DNA from: an uncultured Alphaproteobacteria bacterium
Lineage (GTDB): Bacteria; Pseudomonadota; Alphaproteobacteria; RF32; CAG-239
Reading direction: 5' to 3'
Assembly (NCBI GenBank): GCA_934271195.1
Contig: CAKQRB010000043.1
Coordinates: 1 to 6,263 of the forward strand
Length of the DNA: 6,263 bases
The notes under the pieces are model-generated. The model saw only the letters and a program-made list of their open reading frames with translations, searched no databases and had not been told where the DNA came from. This document shows positions 1 to 5,307 of this stretch, piece after piece (position 1 is the first letter of the stretch; every line of letters starts with the position of its first letter). A program made the translations under genes and the position numbers.

Positions 1-49
1 CATGGTAACTCAGCCTGTACACACTATGTTGACTTTGTACAAATTCCAT
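1..49 (-). CDS. tnpA: IS200/IS605-family transposase TnpA, N-terminal fragment (cut by window edge)
   Basis: Only 16 codons are visible, reading MEFVQSQHSVYRLSYH from the ATG at 49-47 to the window edge. The segment HSVYRLSYH matches the very conserved N-terminus of Y1 transposases of this family (typically HSVY-L-YHLVFVTKYR), which carries the first beta strand of the HUH fold. The catalytic HUH motif and tyrosine would lie to the left of the window. TnpA cuts and rejoins single-stranded element ends at hairpin-guided sites. The family call rests on this short but diagnostic motif and on the hairpin upstream. The Shine-Dalgarno sequence is weak (GTGAG close to the ATG), which is common for these transposases. 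RAYT (REP-associated) transposases have a different N-terminus, so they are less likely. Confidence 0.75.
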   Translation of the reverse strand, partial: MEFVQSQHSVYRLSYH

Positions 50-81
50 GTCTCACTATAACATCGTCGTCGGGAACTTTC

Positions 82-103
82 AACCCCCAGTAAACTGGGG
101 GTT
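82..103. repeat. Subterminal hairpin of the IS200/IS605 left end
   Basis: Perfect inverted repeat AACCCCCAGT (82-91) and ACTGGGGGTT (94-103) with a 2-base loop. It is 32 bases upstream of the tnpA start codon. In this family such hairpins are bound by the TnpA dimer on single-stranded DNA. On the plus strand it is followed by TTTT, so it could also stop transcription entering the element. Both roles are known for IS200-type ends; neither can be shown from sequence alone. Confidence 0.65.
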
Positions 104-121
104 TTCAGCAAAGCTTGCAAT

Positions 122-159
122 AAAAAAAATCCTCCGGATAATAATCCGGAGAATTTTTT
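122..159 (-). terminator. Bidirectional rho-independent terminator after the 62-residue gene
   Basis: Stem CTCCGGAT (132-139) / ATCCGGAG (144-151) with a 4-base loop. It is flanked by A8 (122-129) on one side and T6 (154-159) on the other, so a U-tract follows the stem in either direction. It lies 25 bases after the stop of the minus-strand gene at 185-373 and would end that transcript. It also insulates that gene from the IS element. Confidence 0.85.
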
Positions 160-184
160 CAATCATATTTATTCATATTTATTT

Positions 185-373
185 TTAAAATTTTCTTATC
201 AATTGCAAGTTAGCCCGCAAAATAGCGTCTTGCTGTGCCTTAACTTTCTGCTTTCTGATTTGTTCAAGCCTGATTACATCCTCCCAGAGCTGGAGATTCT
301 CCTCACGTACAACGCATTCGGGACGAATAAAACTATAAACTCCTGCCTCAGAACGTTTATCATTATAATCCAT
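185..373 (-). CDS. Small hypothetical protein, 62 residues
   Basis: I do not recognise this protein. It is supported as a real gene by a near-perfect Shine-Dalgarno sequence (AAAGGAGGG, 386-378) placed 5 bases before the ATG, by a plausible promoter upstream and by a strong terminator just after the stop. The product is charged. The N-terminal third (MDYNDKRSEAGVYSFIRPE) is polar. Residues from about 24 onward (EENLQLWEDVIRLEQIRKQK and the following stretch) look like one long amphipathic, basic helix that could form a coiled coil or bind a partner. There is no signal peptide and no membrane segment. A single cysteine (residue 20) is present. It stands alone in its transcription unit, divergent from the exported-protein gene at 595. 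No function is proposed. Confidence 0.65.
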   Translation of the reverse strand: MDYNDKRSEAGVYSFIRPECVVREENLQLWEDVIRLEQIRKQKVKAQQDAILRANLQLIRKF

Positions 374-409
374 TCCGCCCTCCTTTCAATGTTGTTGAGT
401 TATGATAAT

Positions 410-437
410 AATATAGTGCTTATATTTTGTTATACAA
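410..437 (-). promoter_or_regulatory. Candidate promoter of the 62-residue gene
   Basis: On the minus strand TTGTAT (437-432) is separated by 16 bases from TATATT (415-410), 36 bases before the start codon. Just upstream, the minus strand carries TTATGCT twice in near-tandem within an inverted pair (TGTTAT/ATAACA, 428-453), which could be a regulator site. The region is very AT-rich, so promoter-like hexamers also arise by chance. Confidence 0.35.
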
Positions 438-529
438 GCATAATAGCATAACAAACTTAACAATATGTTTATAAAACGGAATGTTTAATTATCCTAATAT
501 GTCCTTCTCCAGAAATTCACAATTTTCTA

Positions 530-558
530 TTGTATTATCTGTCATATCGTACAATAAT
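530..558 (+). promoter_or_regulatory. Candidate promoter of the exported-protein gene
   Basis: TTGTAT (530-535), a 17-base spacer, then AATAAT (553-558; five of six matches to TATAAT). This would start a transcript near 565, about 30 bases before the ATG at 595, whose Shine-Dalgarno AGGA (583-586) sits 8 bases from the start. Weak on its own because the surroundings are AT-rich. Confidence 0.3.
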
Positions 559-594
559 AAATATAAGATTACTATAATTTTTAGGATATAAATC

Positions 595-1294
595 ATGACT
601 AAAAAATCTTTTGGAAAAAAATTAAAAAATCTGCTTATCAGCACTTTTGCTTTCGGCACACTTTTCGGCGGCAGCCCGACTCAAGCACAAAAAAAAGAAC
701 TGGGATGAAGAAGAATTCCGTAAAGAACAACAAGCAAATCGTGCTGAATTTGAAGCTTATAAAAAACAACAAAAAACTGAATGGAAAGACTATAAAAACA
801 GTAATAAAAACAAAACTGAAAAAACATCAACAAATAAAAAAACCGCAACAGCACCGTCAAAACCAGCCGTTACCAATTCTCCAATAAAAAACCCCGAACA
901 ATACAAAAAAATGTTAGGATTGTTACCCCAAATGCTTTACTTTATGGATGTTGTCGACAATAAGAATCTGAACATCAAAGTCGAAAGCAACAAAAGAATA
1001 TATTACGACCAAAAGGCAGAAATTTATGCCACCAAGTTCGGAGCTTTAAGCGACAATGACGCTGAAGCTTTATTTACGCAAGAATTTAAAGGAGTCCAAA
1101 TTATTAAGACAAACGGACTGCGTTTTGTAAGCTACAAGGGCAAAGGATATGAAATCAAACCCAACGGTCAGGCTTTATGGGATGCGGACTGCAGGCAGCT
1201 TAGTCCTAATTCCGATATAAATACCAGAATTTCCAAAGCCATAGCATTAAAACAAGAAAGAACAAAAAGACAATACAACAAATTACGCCGCTAA
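595..1294 (+). CDS. Exported lysine-rich hypothetical protein, interrupted by a frameshift at an A8 tract
   Basis: The ATG at 595 (AGGA 8 bases upstream) opens a textbook Sec signal peptide: basic MTKKSFGKKLKN, hydrophobic LLISTFAFGTLFGG, and a likely cleavage site after SPTQA (residue 31). This frame runs through eight A residues (689-696) and hits TGA at 706-708 after 37 codons. The body continues without a break in the +1 frame to TAA at 1292. Removing one A gives a 232-residue preprotein. The mature part begins with a charged, Lys/Glu/Gln-rich probable coiled coil (EEEFRKEQQANRAEFEAYKK), then a Thr/Lys/Pro linker (to about residue 100 of the fusion) and a folded-looking C-terminal domain of unknown type. 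I do not recognise the family. The longest uninterrupted frame, from an ATG at 647, would start with out-of-frame signal-peptide code and is a poor start. Either the gene is broken, the A tract varies in length, or slippage restores the frame. Confidence 0.7.
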
Positions 1295-1486
1295 AAAACG
1301 TTATACAACAACTTGCAAAAAGATTCCGCAGGCAATAAAGCGGCAACAGCAGCTTTATTGCCTGATGATACATATTCTTCAATCTCGGAGTTTCCAAACA
1401 AACCGCGGATATAATGACGGCAACAAACTCTCATCGCACGCCAGCTCGGCAAACTTTGCTTCATTACCAAACAAAACATCATACAT
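1291..1486 (-). pseudogene. Small gene overlapping the end of the TrpF-like gene, apparently frameshifted
   Basis: Two overlapping frames look coding. From ATG 1486-1484, inside the last codons of the TrpF-like gene, one reads MYDVLFGNEAKFAELACDES and stops at 1381-1379. A second frame, open from an ATG at 1482-1480 that overlaps the upstream TGA as ATGA, reads poorly at first but from about 1415 gives YIRGLFGNSEIEEYVSSGNK and ends at TAG 1293-1291. Joining them near 1410-1425 by skipping one base gives a 64-residue protein in which LFGN occurs twice and the tail (VSSGNKAAVAALL) resembles a degenerate ankyrin-like or helical repeat. The join and the repeat likeness are inference. If no frameshift exists, the intact product would be a 63-residue protein (1291-1482) translationally coupled to the upstream gene. 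Its stop overlaps the convergent exported-protein gene by four bases. Confidence 0.4.
1329..1364. repeat. 13-base-pair inverted repeat near the convergent gene ends
   Basis: CAGGCAATAAAGC (1329-1341) pairs perfectly with GCTTTATTGCCTG (1352-1364) around a 10-base loop. It lies 35 bases after the stop of the plus-strand exported-protein gene, with no T-tract on that side. On the minus strand the stem is followed after six bases by TTTTT. It may act as a terminator for either convergent gene or stabilise the mRNA 3' end, even though it falls within the small minus-strand reading frame. Confidence 0.45.
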
Positions 1487-2222
1487 TAGCGTCTTCCCAT
1501 TGCAGTATTTTGCAGATAAAATCGCGCGCCTTATTCAGACTCATGCTTCCGTCCTCACCTTTTAAATGCCCTTCGGCATCTACATAAACAATTGCAGATA
1601 AAAGGTTGACATCATTAATCTTATCAAGTTCATTCTTAATATTTTCCGGTCCCAAACCTCCGGCATATCCCTGCAGCCGATCTTCAAAGACAATTCCTTC
1701 GCGGCAAATCGGCATCACGCCCTCGCCAAAGGAAGAATCAAATAAATTGTCAAAAATCACGCCGCGTCGGTAAAGCTCCTGAATAATCGCCGCATTATTA
1801 GGATTATAAGAAAAAACAAAACGATGCGCGGGATAAGCTGCAACCATCGCAGATACCGTGCCAATATCCGGTTCTTTTTCCCGCCCGATTTTAAAATTAA
1901 GCTGCAACCGCCTGAAAATTTTGCTGCCGTCGGCATAAGACAATGCCATAAATTCAGAAAGTTCGGGCGCAATAACGCCGTTACAGAAATCCTCCACCCA
2001 GCCTTTATTAATATGCAGCGCCAGCTGTACCGGTTTTGCAAGTTTCTGTGCCTCGGTTGCCAATAGTTTTACCCAGTTATATCTGGGCATTCCGCTTTGG
2101 CATTTCTCTGCCGAAATCTGGATTCCTGCTTCCGCCATTGGAAACTCGGACAGCAAATCGAGCAAACCGCCGACAGAAGTGTTTTCATTAGCACCGGAAC
2201 AGGTAATTGTCTTTACGCGCAT
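1479..2222 (-). CDS. TrpF-like (phosphoribosylanthranilate isomerase-like) TIM-barrel protein
   Basis: A 247-residue cytosolic protein. The order of motifs follows TrpF: an N-terminal beta strand with a cysteine (KTITCSG, Cys8, where TrpF has the catalytic Cys of KICG), an aspartate followed by glycines (LFDSSFGEG, Asp162, matching the TrpF region with the catalytic Asp), a phosphate-binding-like AGGLGPENI (187-195), and a last-strand segment YVDAEGHLK followed by the helix SLNKARDFI. TrpF normally has about 200-210 residues; this one is some 40 longer, mainly before Asp162, and its N-terminal motif departs from KICG. No other trp gene is near, so a role in tryptophan synthesis is not supported by context, and a related sugar-phosphate isomerase or aldolase function is possible. 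Shine-Dalgarno AAGGA (2235-2231) lies 8 bases before the ATG. It follows mutY by 67 bases on the same strand with no obvious terminator between, so co-transcription is likely. Confidence 0.6.
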   Translation of the reverse strand: MRVKTITCSGANENTSVGGLLDLLSEFPMAEAGIQISAEKCQSGMPRYNWVKLLATEAQKLAKPVQLALHINKGWVEDFCNGVIAPELSEFMALSYADGSKIFRRLQLNFKIGREKEPDIGTVSAMVAAYPAHRFVFSYNPNNAAIIQELYRRGVIFDNLFDSSFGEGVMPICREGIVFEDRLQGYAGGLGPENIKNELDKINDVNLLSAIVYVDAEGHLKGEDGSMSLNKARDFICKILQWEDANV

Positions 2223-2289
2223 ATCTTATATCCTTAAAAAAATTTTTTCTTTTATGTTATAAGCCGGTTCGAAAAATTGCAAACAACAT

Positions 2290-3318
2290 TTATTCTTTAT
2301 TATCAAGGATTCTTCTACCGGCTGCATAAACTTTTTTCATCAGCGTCGACATTGCAAAATCCTCCAACCGTTCCGGCAAAACAAACTTCCCGATAGGACA
2401 TTTTTCTTCTGTTTTCAAAACATAAATTCTCAAAACCAACTTAAAATGCGTAAAAATATGCGAAACCTCAATACCGGAATCTGTGGCGCCGCGGCAGATA
2501 TTCCCTGCTCCTTCCTGCCACGGAAATTCATATAACCCCGACAAAAGGCCTTTTTCGGTACGCTTACGAATTAAGACCTCTCCCGATTTGTTAAAAATCA
2601 GATAAACACGACCGTTTTTTTCCTTTTTCTCAAGTTTTCTGCGCACCGGAATTTGCTCCGCGTCATGCCGACCGGCCGACAAACAAAACCTTTGCCACGG
2701 ACAAACCATACATTTTGGGCTTTTGGGCGTACAGACAATCGCTCCCAAATCCATAATCGCCGAAGCGTAATCCGCCGGATTCGCTGTATCCGTCAGAGCC
2801 TTGGCTTTTTCCTCAATTTCTTTTCCAATCTCCGCAACCGGATTGCTCAAATGATACATCCGACAAATAATCCGAATAACATTACCGTCAATAACCGTCT
2901 CCGGCTGATTAAAAGCCAGTGCCAAAAAACTGGCCGCCGTATAATTCCCGATTCCTTTCAGCTTCAATATCTCGGATCGTGTCTGTGGAAAATTTCCGTT
3001 AAAATCATGAACAATCATCTTTGCCGTAGCATGCAAAGACCTTGCGCGGGAATAATACCCCAATCCTTGCCAATAGTTATAAACATCATCCAAAGATGCC
3101 GCAGCCAAAACCTGAATTGTCGGAAAACGTTCCATAAAACGATAAAAATACGGAATAACGGTCTTAACCGTTGTCTGCTGCAACATCAACTCGGAAACCA
3201 AAATAACATACGGAACTGAATGCGCTCCACCTTTGACTCGCCAAGGCAAATCACGCCCATTCTTTTCATACCAGCCAAGCAATAGCTGTCTCAACTCTTT
3301 TTCAACTTTATTTGCCAT
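2290..3318 (-). CDS. mutY: A/G-specific adenine DNA glycosylase MutY
   Basis: MutY removes adenine mispaired with 8-oxoguanine or guanine, preventing G:C to T:A mutations in the oxidised-guanine repair pathway. With the ATG at 3318 the protein has 342 residues, typical for the family. The glycosylase domain shows the catalytic glutamate in SELMLQQT (Glu43), GLGYYSRAR, the helix-hairpin-helix LKGIGNYTA (120-128, with Tyr126 rather than the lysine of bifunctional glycosylases), the catalytic aspartate in VIDGNV (Asp144), and a [4Fe-4S] cluster set C-x6-C-x2-C-x5-C (Cys196, 203, 206, 212). The C-terminal MutT/Nudix-like domain (about 236-333) has KGLLSGLYEFPW and an FTH loop (289-291), equivalent to the FSH loop that reads 8-oxoguanine. 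A GTG two codons upstream (3324) is possible, but GGAG (3327-3324) sits 5 bases from the ATG and overlaps that GTG, so the ATG is preferred. First gene of a likely operon with the TrpF-like gene. Confidence 0.96.
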   Translation of the reverse strand: MANKVEKELRQLLLGWYEKNGRDLPWRVKGGAHSVPYVILVSELMLQQTTVKTVIPYFYRFMERFPTIQVLAAASLDDVYNYWQGLGYYSRARSLHATAKMIVHDFNGNFPQTRSEILKLKGIGNYTAASFLALAFNQPETVIDGNVIRIICRMYHLSNPVAEIGKEIEEKAKALTDTANPADYASAIMDLGAIVCTPKSPKCMVCPWQRFCLSAGRHDAEQIPVRRKLEKKEKNGRVYLIFNKSGEVLIRKRTEKGLLSGLYEFPWQEGAGNICRGATDSGIEVSHIFTHFKLVLRIYVLKTEEKCPIGKFVLPERLEDFAMSTLMKKVYAAGRRILDNKE

Positions 3319-3510
3319 GTGCACTCCGTTTCTGCTTTCCTTTTACCCCGTCGTCAGTAAATGTCAAAACAATTTATATTTTTGAAAATATTATTCGCTA
3401 AAATAAAAACGATGCAACAATAAGAAGATTTTTTTGATAAACATTCGCTACACAGCCATATTAGCCACAATCTTCAATTCCTTGTGCAGATAGCGTTATG
3501 GTCAGAGCAT

Positions 3511-3540
3511 AAAAAAATCTCTCCGAAGAGAGATTTTTTT
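3511..3540. terminator. Strong bidirectional rho-independent terminator
   Basis: A 13-base-pair stem: TCTCTC (3518-3523) with GAGAGA (3528-3533) around a CGAA loop, extended by A7 (3511-3517) opposite T7 (3534-3540). On the minus strand the loop reads TTCG closed by C-G, a very stable tetraloop. The U-tract follows in either direction. It separates mutY from the hipBA region. Confidence 0.9.
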
Positions 3541-3552
3541 GGTGCACCAGAG
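3541..3552 (-). other. tRNA-3'-end-like sequence directly before the terminator (possible integration scar)
   Basis: Read on the minus strand this stretch is CTCTGGTGCACC followed by A of the terminator, i.e. a plausible acceptor strand, discriminator A and encoded CCA, immediately followed by the hairpin terminator, as at the end of many tRNA genes. The sequence further upstream on that strand has no T-loop (no GTTCRA) and does not fold as a tRNA, so no tRNA gene is called. It may be the short tail left by an element that integrated in a tRNA 3' end, or coincidence helped by the palindrome GGTGCACC. Confidence 0.25.
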
Positions 3553-3629
3553 TTGATGAATTGCTGAACTCTATCGTTGATGAAAGTATTGATATAAATG
3601 GCTGGAAAAATGGAGGTTAAACAATAAAT

Positions 3630-3748
3630 TTTACCGATAGGGAAATTTTTGTTGACATCTTATCATTTGATGGTGTATATTTACCGATAGGGAAATTTTT
3701 TATTCAAAAGGTTTTCTTTATGGCGGAAATTTACCGATGGGGAAATTT
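3630..3748 (+). repeat. Three 19-base operator-like repeats in exact 50-base register upstream of hipB
   Basis: The core TTTACCGATAGGGAAATTT occurs at 3630-3648 and 3680-3698, and with one A-to-G change at 3730-3748. The first two copies are identical over 21 bases. Each copy is an imperfect dyad, TTTACC / GGGAAA around 4 bases; in the third copy the dyad extends to AAATTTACC / GGGAAATTT with one mismatch. The 31-base spacers are unrelated. Copy 1 lies just upstream of the -35, copy 2 overlaps the end of the -10, and copy 3 abuts the hipB start codon. This fits autorepression by HipB, alone or with HipA, as known for hipBA of Escherichia coli, which also uses several spaced dyad operators. 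A 50-base period is close to five helical turns. Confidence 0.8.
3652..3681 (+). promoter_or_regulatory. hipBA promoter (sigma70 type)
   Basis: A consensus TTGACA (3652-3657), an 18-base spacer and TATATT (3676-3681). It is framed by operator repeat 1 on the left and overlapped at its -10 by repeat 2, as expected for an autoregulated toxin-antitoxin promoter. A start site near 3688 would give about 60 bases of leader before hipB. Confidence 0.75.
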
Positions 3749-3752
3749 ATGA
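3720..3752 (+). CDS. Possible 10-codon leader peptide coupled to hipB
   Basis: ATG at 3720 opens MAEIYRWGNL and stops at TGA 3750-3752, which overlaps the hipB ATG (3749-3751) as ATGA. AAAAGG (3706-3711) lies 8 bases upstream, a better-placed Shine-Dalgarno than those at the hipB starts. Translation of it would deliver ribosomes to hipB and would run through operator repeat 3. The frame is very short and could be fortuitous. Confidence 0.3.
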   Translation: MAEIYRWGNL

Positions 3753-3955
3753 AAACAAAAGATTTGGCAGATATTATAAAAAAGAAACGTAAAGAACAAA
3801 AATTAACTCAACCGCAATTGGCTGGGTTATGTAATGTTGGCGTGCGTTTTATCGTCGATTTGGAGGCGGGTAAGGAAACCTGTCAGATTGGCAAGGTCTT
3901 ATATGTTTTGGATATGCTGGGAATTAAATTGAAGATTGATGGGAAAGACCTATGA
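3749..3955 (+). CDS. hipB: HipB-family antitoxin, XRE-type DNA-binding protein
   Basis: A 68-residue protein almost entirely made of a helix-turn-helix XRE domain (about residues 8-58). The recognition unit runs TQPQLAGLC (20-28), a turn, then VRFIVDLEAGK (32-42), and the typical LYVLDMLGI helix closes the domain. By family knowledge it binds the operator repeats upstream as a dimer, represses its own promoter and neutralises HipA in a complex. It lacks the long C-terminal tail of the E. coli HipB. The preferred start is ATG 3749, with GGGGA (3739-3743) 5 bases before it. An in-frame ATG at 3737 would add MGKF but lies inside operator repeat 3 and has only a weak, distant GCGGAA. The stop overlaps the hipA start as ATGA, so translation of the two is coupled. 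Confidence 0.9.
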   Translation: MKTKDLADIIKKKRKEQKLTQPQLAGLCNVGVRFIVDLEAGKETCQIGKVLYVLDMLGIKLKIDGKDL

Positions 3956-5208
3956 ATTTGTTAGATGTTTATTTTCATAATAAAAAAGTCGGAATTTTGA
4001 AAGAGCATAATTCCAGATTGAGCTTTAAATATTCGGATGATGCAACAGAGGCGATTGCTCATCAACTTCCTTTGCAGAAAGAAGCTTTTGGCGATAAGGA
4101 AACACGAAGTTTCTTTTCCAATTTACTGCCAGAAGGCGATGTGGTCAAAAAAATTGCCCAGATAAAACAGGTTTCTCTTAATAATCCTTTTGCCTTGTTA
4201 AGAGAATTAGGAGGAGAATGTGCAGGTGCTGTTTCACTCTATCCGCAAGATATGACTCCAATTTTTAACGATACTTTGGAAGAAATATCAGAAGATGAGT
4301 TGGCTGCTCTTTTGGGTAAACTTTCGCAAACTCCGTTATTGACGGGTGAAGGCATCCGTTTGTCGCTTGCAGGAGCACAGGAAAAACTGGCTTTGACGAT
4401 TTTTCCTGATGATGACAAGTATTATAAGCCATCGGATAAGTATATCTCTACTTGGATTTTAAAACCAGAGAATCGGAATTTTCCAGATTTAATCTATAAT
4501 GAATATTTTTGTATGAAATTGGCTGGTTTAGTTGGATTAGATGTTGCTGAATGTAAGATTAAAAAATTTGGTTCAGTAGCGGCCTATATGACAAAACGAT
4601 TTGATAGATTAGAAACAGTTAGGTCTTGTCCAGAGGTCAGAGGTGTAGATACTGTTAGACAATGGAATATTGTTCAGCGAATCCAGCAGGAAGATTTTTG
4701 TCAGGGGTTAGGGTTGTCTAATAAAAAATATCAGAGAACCGAGGGCGGTCCAAGTATTAAACAATGTTTCCAATTTATTCATAATAATCTGGCAAACAAA
4801 GCAAAAGACGAATTGTATTTTTTGAAAAGTATTGTTTTCAACTTTTTAATTGGTAATTCAGATGCTCACGGAAAGAACTTTTCCTATCTGCACACGGAAA
4901 ATGGATATATATTAGCTCCGTTGTATGATTTGGTATCTACGCAAGTTTATCCGCAGCTTGCCCAAGAAATGTCAATGGCTGTCGGCGGAGAGTATGAACC
5001 AGACAGGATTGCCAGAAACAATTTTATAGCAATGGCAAAAGAACTTGGTATTAAAAATCAGCTTATTAATGATATTTTGGATAAATTGTCAGCAGAAATT
5101 GTCGTGCAGGCAGAAAAACTGAAAGCAACGACTATTGCTGAAAAGAATTATAATCCTGTTTATGATAGGATTATAGAGGTTATCAAGACGAGGACTGTTC
5201 AATTATAA
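3952..5208 (+). CDS. hipA: HipA toxin, serine/threonine protein kinase of a type II toxin-antitoxin module
   Basis: A full-length 418-residue HipA. The N-terminal subdomain (about 1-100) contains the family motif FFSNLLPEG (54-62). The kinase part shows the glycine-rich loop LSLAGAQEKLAL (137-148) with Ser138 at the position of the inactivating autophosphorylation site (Ser150 in E. coli), the ATP-binding lysine in WILKPE (Lys171), the catalytic NSDAHGKNFS (Asp304, Asn309) and the metal-binding LAPLYDLVS (Asp326). All key residues are present, so the toxin should be active. E. coli HipA phosphorylates glutamyl-tRNA synthetase, halting translation and causing persistence; the target here is not known, and other HipA proteins use different aminoacyl-tRNA synthetases. 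It starts on the ATGA overlap with hipB. Because there is one long HipA and an upstream HipB, this is a two-gene system rather than the three-gene HipBST type. Confidence 0.95.
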   Translation: MNLLDVYFHNKKVGILKEHNSRLSFKYSDDATEAIAHQLPLQKEAFGDKETRSFFSNLLPEGDVVKKIAQIKQVSLNNPFALLRELGGECAGAVSLYPQDMTPIFNDTLEEISEDELAALLGKLSQTPLLTGEGIRLSLAGAQEKLALTIFPDDDKYYKPSDKYISTWILKPENRNFPDLIYNEYFCMKLAGLVGLDVAECKIKKFGSVAAYMTKRFDRLETVRSCPEVRGVDTVRQWNIVQRIQQEDFCQGLGLSNKKYQRTEGGPSIKQCFQFIHNNLANKAKDELYFLKSIVFNFLIGNSDAHGKNFSYLHTENGYILAPLYDLVSTQVYPQLAQEMSMAVGGEYEPDRIARNNFIAMAKELGIKNQLINDILDKLSAEIVVQAEKLKATTIAEKNYNPVYDRIIEVIKTRTVQL

Positions 5209-5239
5209 TTTAGCGTTAATATCAGATTGATAAATTTCT

Positions 5240-5277
5240 ATTTTAGAAAATCACCAATATTGGGTATTTTCTAAAAT
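5240..5277. repeat. 12-base-pair inverted repeat between hipA and the ATPase gene
   Basis: ATTTTAGAAAAT (5240-5251) pairs perfectly with ATTTTCTAAAAT (5266-5277) around a 14-base interior that can add ACC/GGT pairs with a bulge. It begins 32 bases after the hipA stop. No T-tract follows in either direction, so it is not a standard rho-independent terminator. It could protect the hipBA mRNA 3' end or be an operator for the promoter 30 bases downstream. Each arm is itself near-palindromic, which favours a protein-binding site. Confidence 0.5.
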
Positions 5278-5307
5278 GAGACGGTGAACGATAAGATAAA
5301 GTATTTG

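Larger units (their letters stand above)
1..112 (-). mobile_element. Left end of an IS200/IS605-family insertion sequence (partial)
   Basis: The first ~110 bases hold the start of a Y1 (HUH) transposase reading leftwards off the window, preceded by a perfect 10-base-pair hairpin at 82-103. A hairpin a few tens of bases upstream of tnpA is the usual left-end architecture of IS200/IS605 elements, which lack terminal inverted repeats and move as single-stranded DNA through subterminal hairpins. The exact tip cannot be fixed from one end. It should lie a short way beyond the hairpin foot, towards 104-125. Whether a tnpB gene accompanies tnpA cannot be seen. Confidence 0.72.
3319..3629. other. Intergenic region between mutY and the hipBA control region
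   Basis: No complete gene is seen. On the minus strand a consensus TTGACA (3367-3362) has only a poor -10 (TAAAAG at 16 bases), and TTGCAT (3417-3412) with TAATAT (3393-3388) at 18 bases is another weak candidate for the mutY promoter. The middle holds a strong bidirectional terminator (3511-3540) with no intact gene on either side that obviously uses it. To its right an open plus-strand tail (VDELLNSIVDESIDINGWKN in part, stop TAA 3618-3620) reads like the 3' remnant of a lost coding sequence. The whole stretch looks like a recombination seam. Confidence 0.5.

Noticed and set aside
203..451. Plus-strand hydrophobic reading frame opposite the 62-residue gene
   Set aside because: It overlaps a minus-strand gene with an excellent Shine-Dalgarno and terminator, and has neither itself.
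1206..1397. Hydrophobic, membrane-like reading frame on the minus strand
   Set aside because: It is antisense to the lysine-rich exported protein, which by itself yields Phe/Leu-rich translations, and it has no ribosome site.
1365..2066. Several plus-strand and shifted minus-strand frames over the TrpF-like gene
   Set aside because: All are shadows: no ribosome sites, no motifs, and biased composition derived from the real frame.
2653..3219. Long open frame on the plus strand antisense to mutY
   Set aside because: Composition is Arg/Asn/Gln/Ile-rich without motifs, no ribosome site, and the opposite strand encodes an unmistakable MutY.
3424..3567. Plus-strand open frame containing KKISPKRDFFGAP across the terminator
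   Set aside because: No good start codon, reads through a strong hairpin terminator, and the translation is what arises when a terminator and tRNA-like end are read antisense.
3541..3625. A complete tRNA gene on the minus strand ending GCACCA before the terminator
   Set aside because: No T-loop motif, no matching 5' acceptor strand and no cloverleaf; only the terminal stretch resembles a tRNA.
3630..3748. Three regularly spaced repeats as a mini CRISPR array
   Set aside because: Repeats are only 19 bases, dyad-symmetric like operators, the spacers contain a promoter and ribosome site, and a toxin-antitoxin operon starts in the last copy. No cas gene is near.
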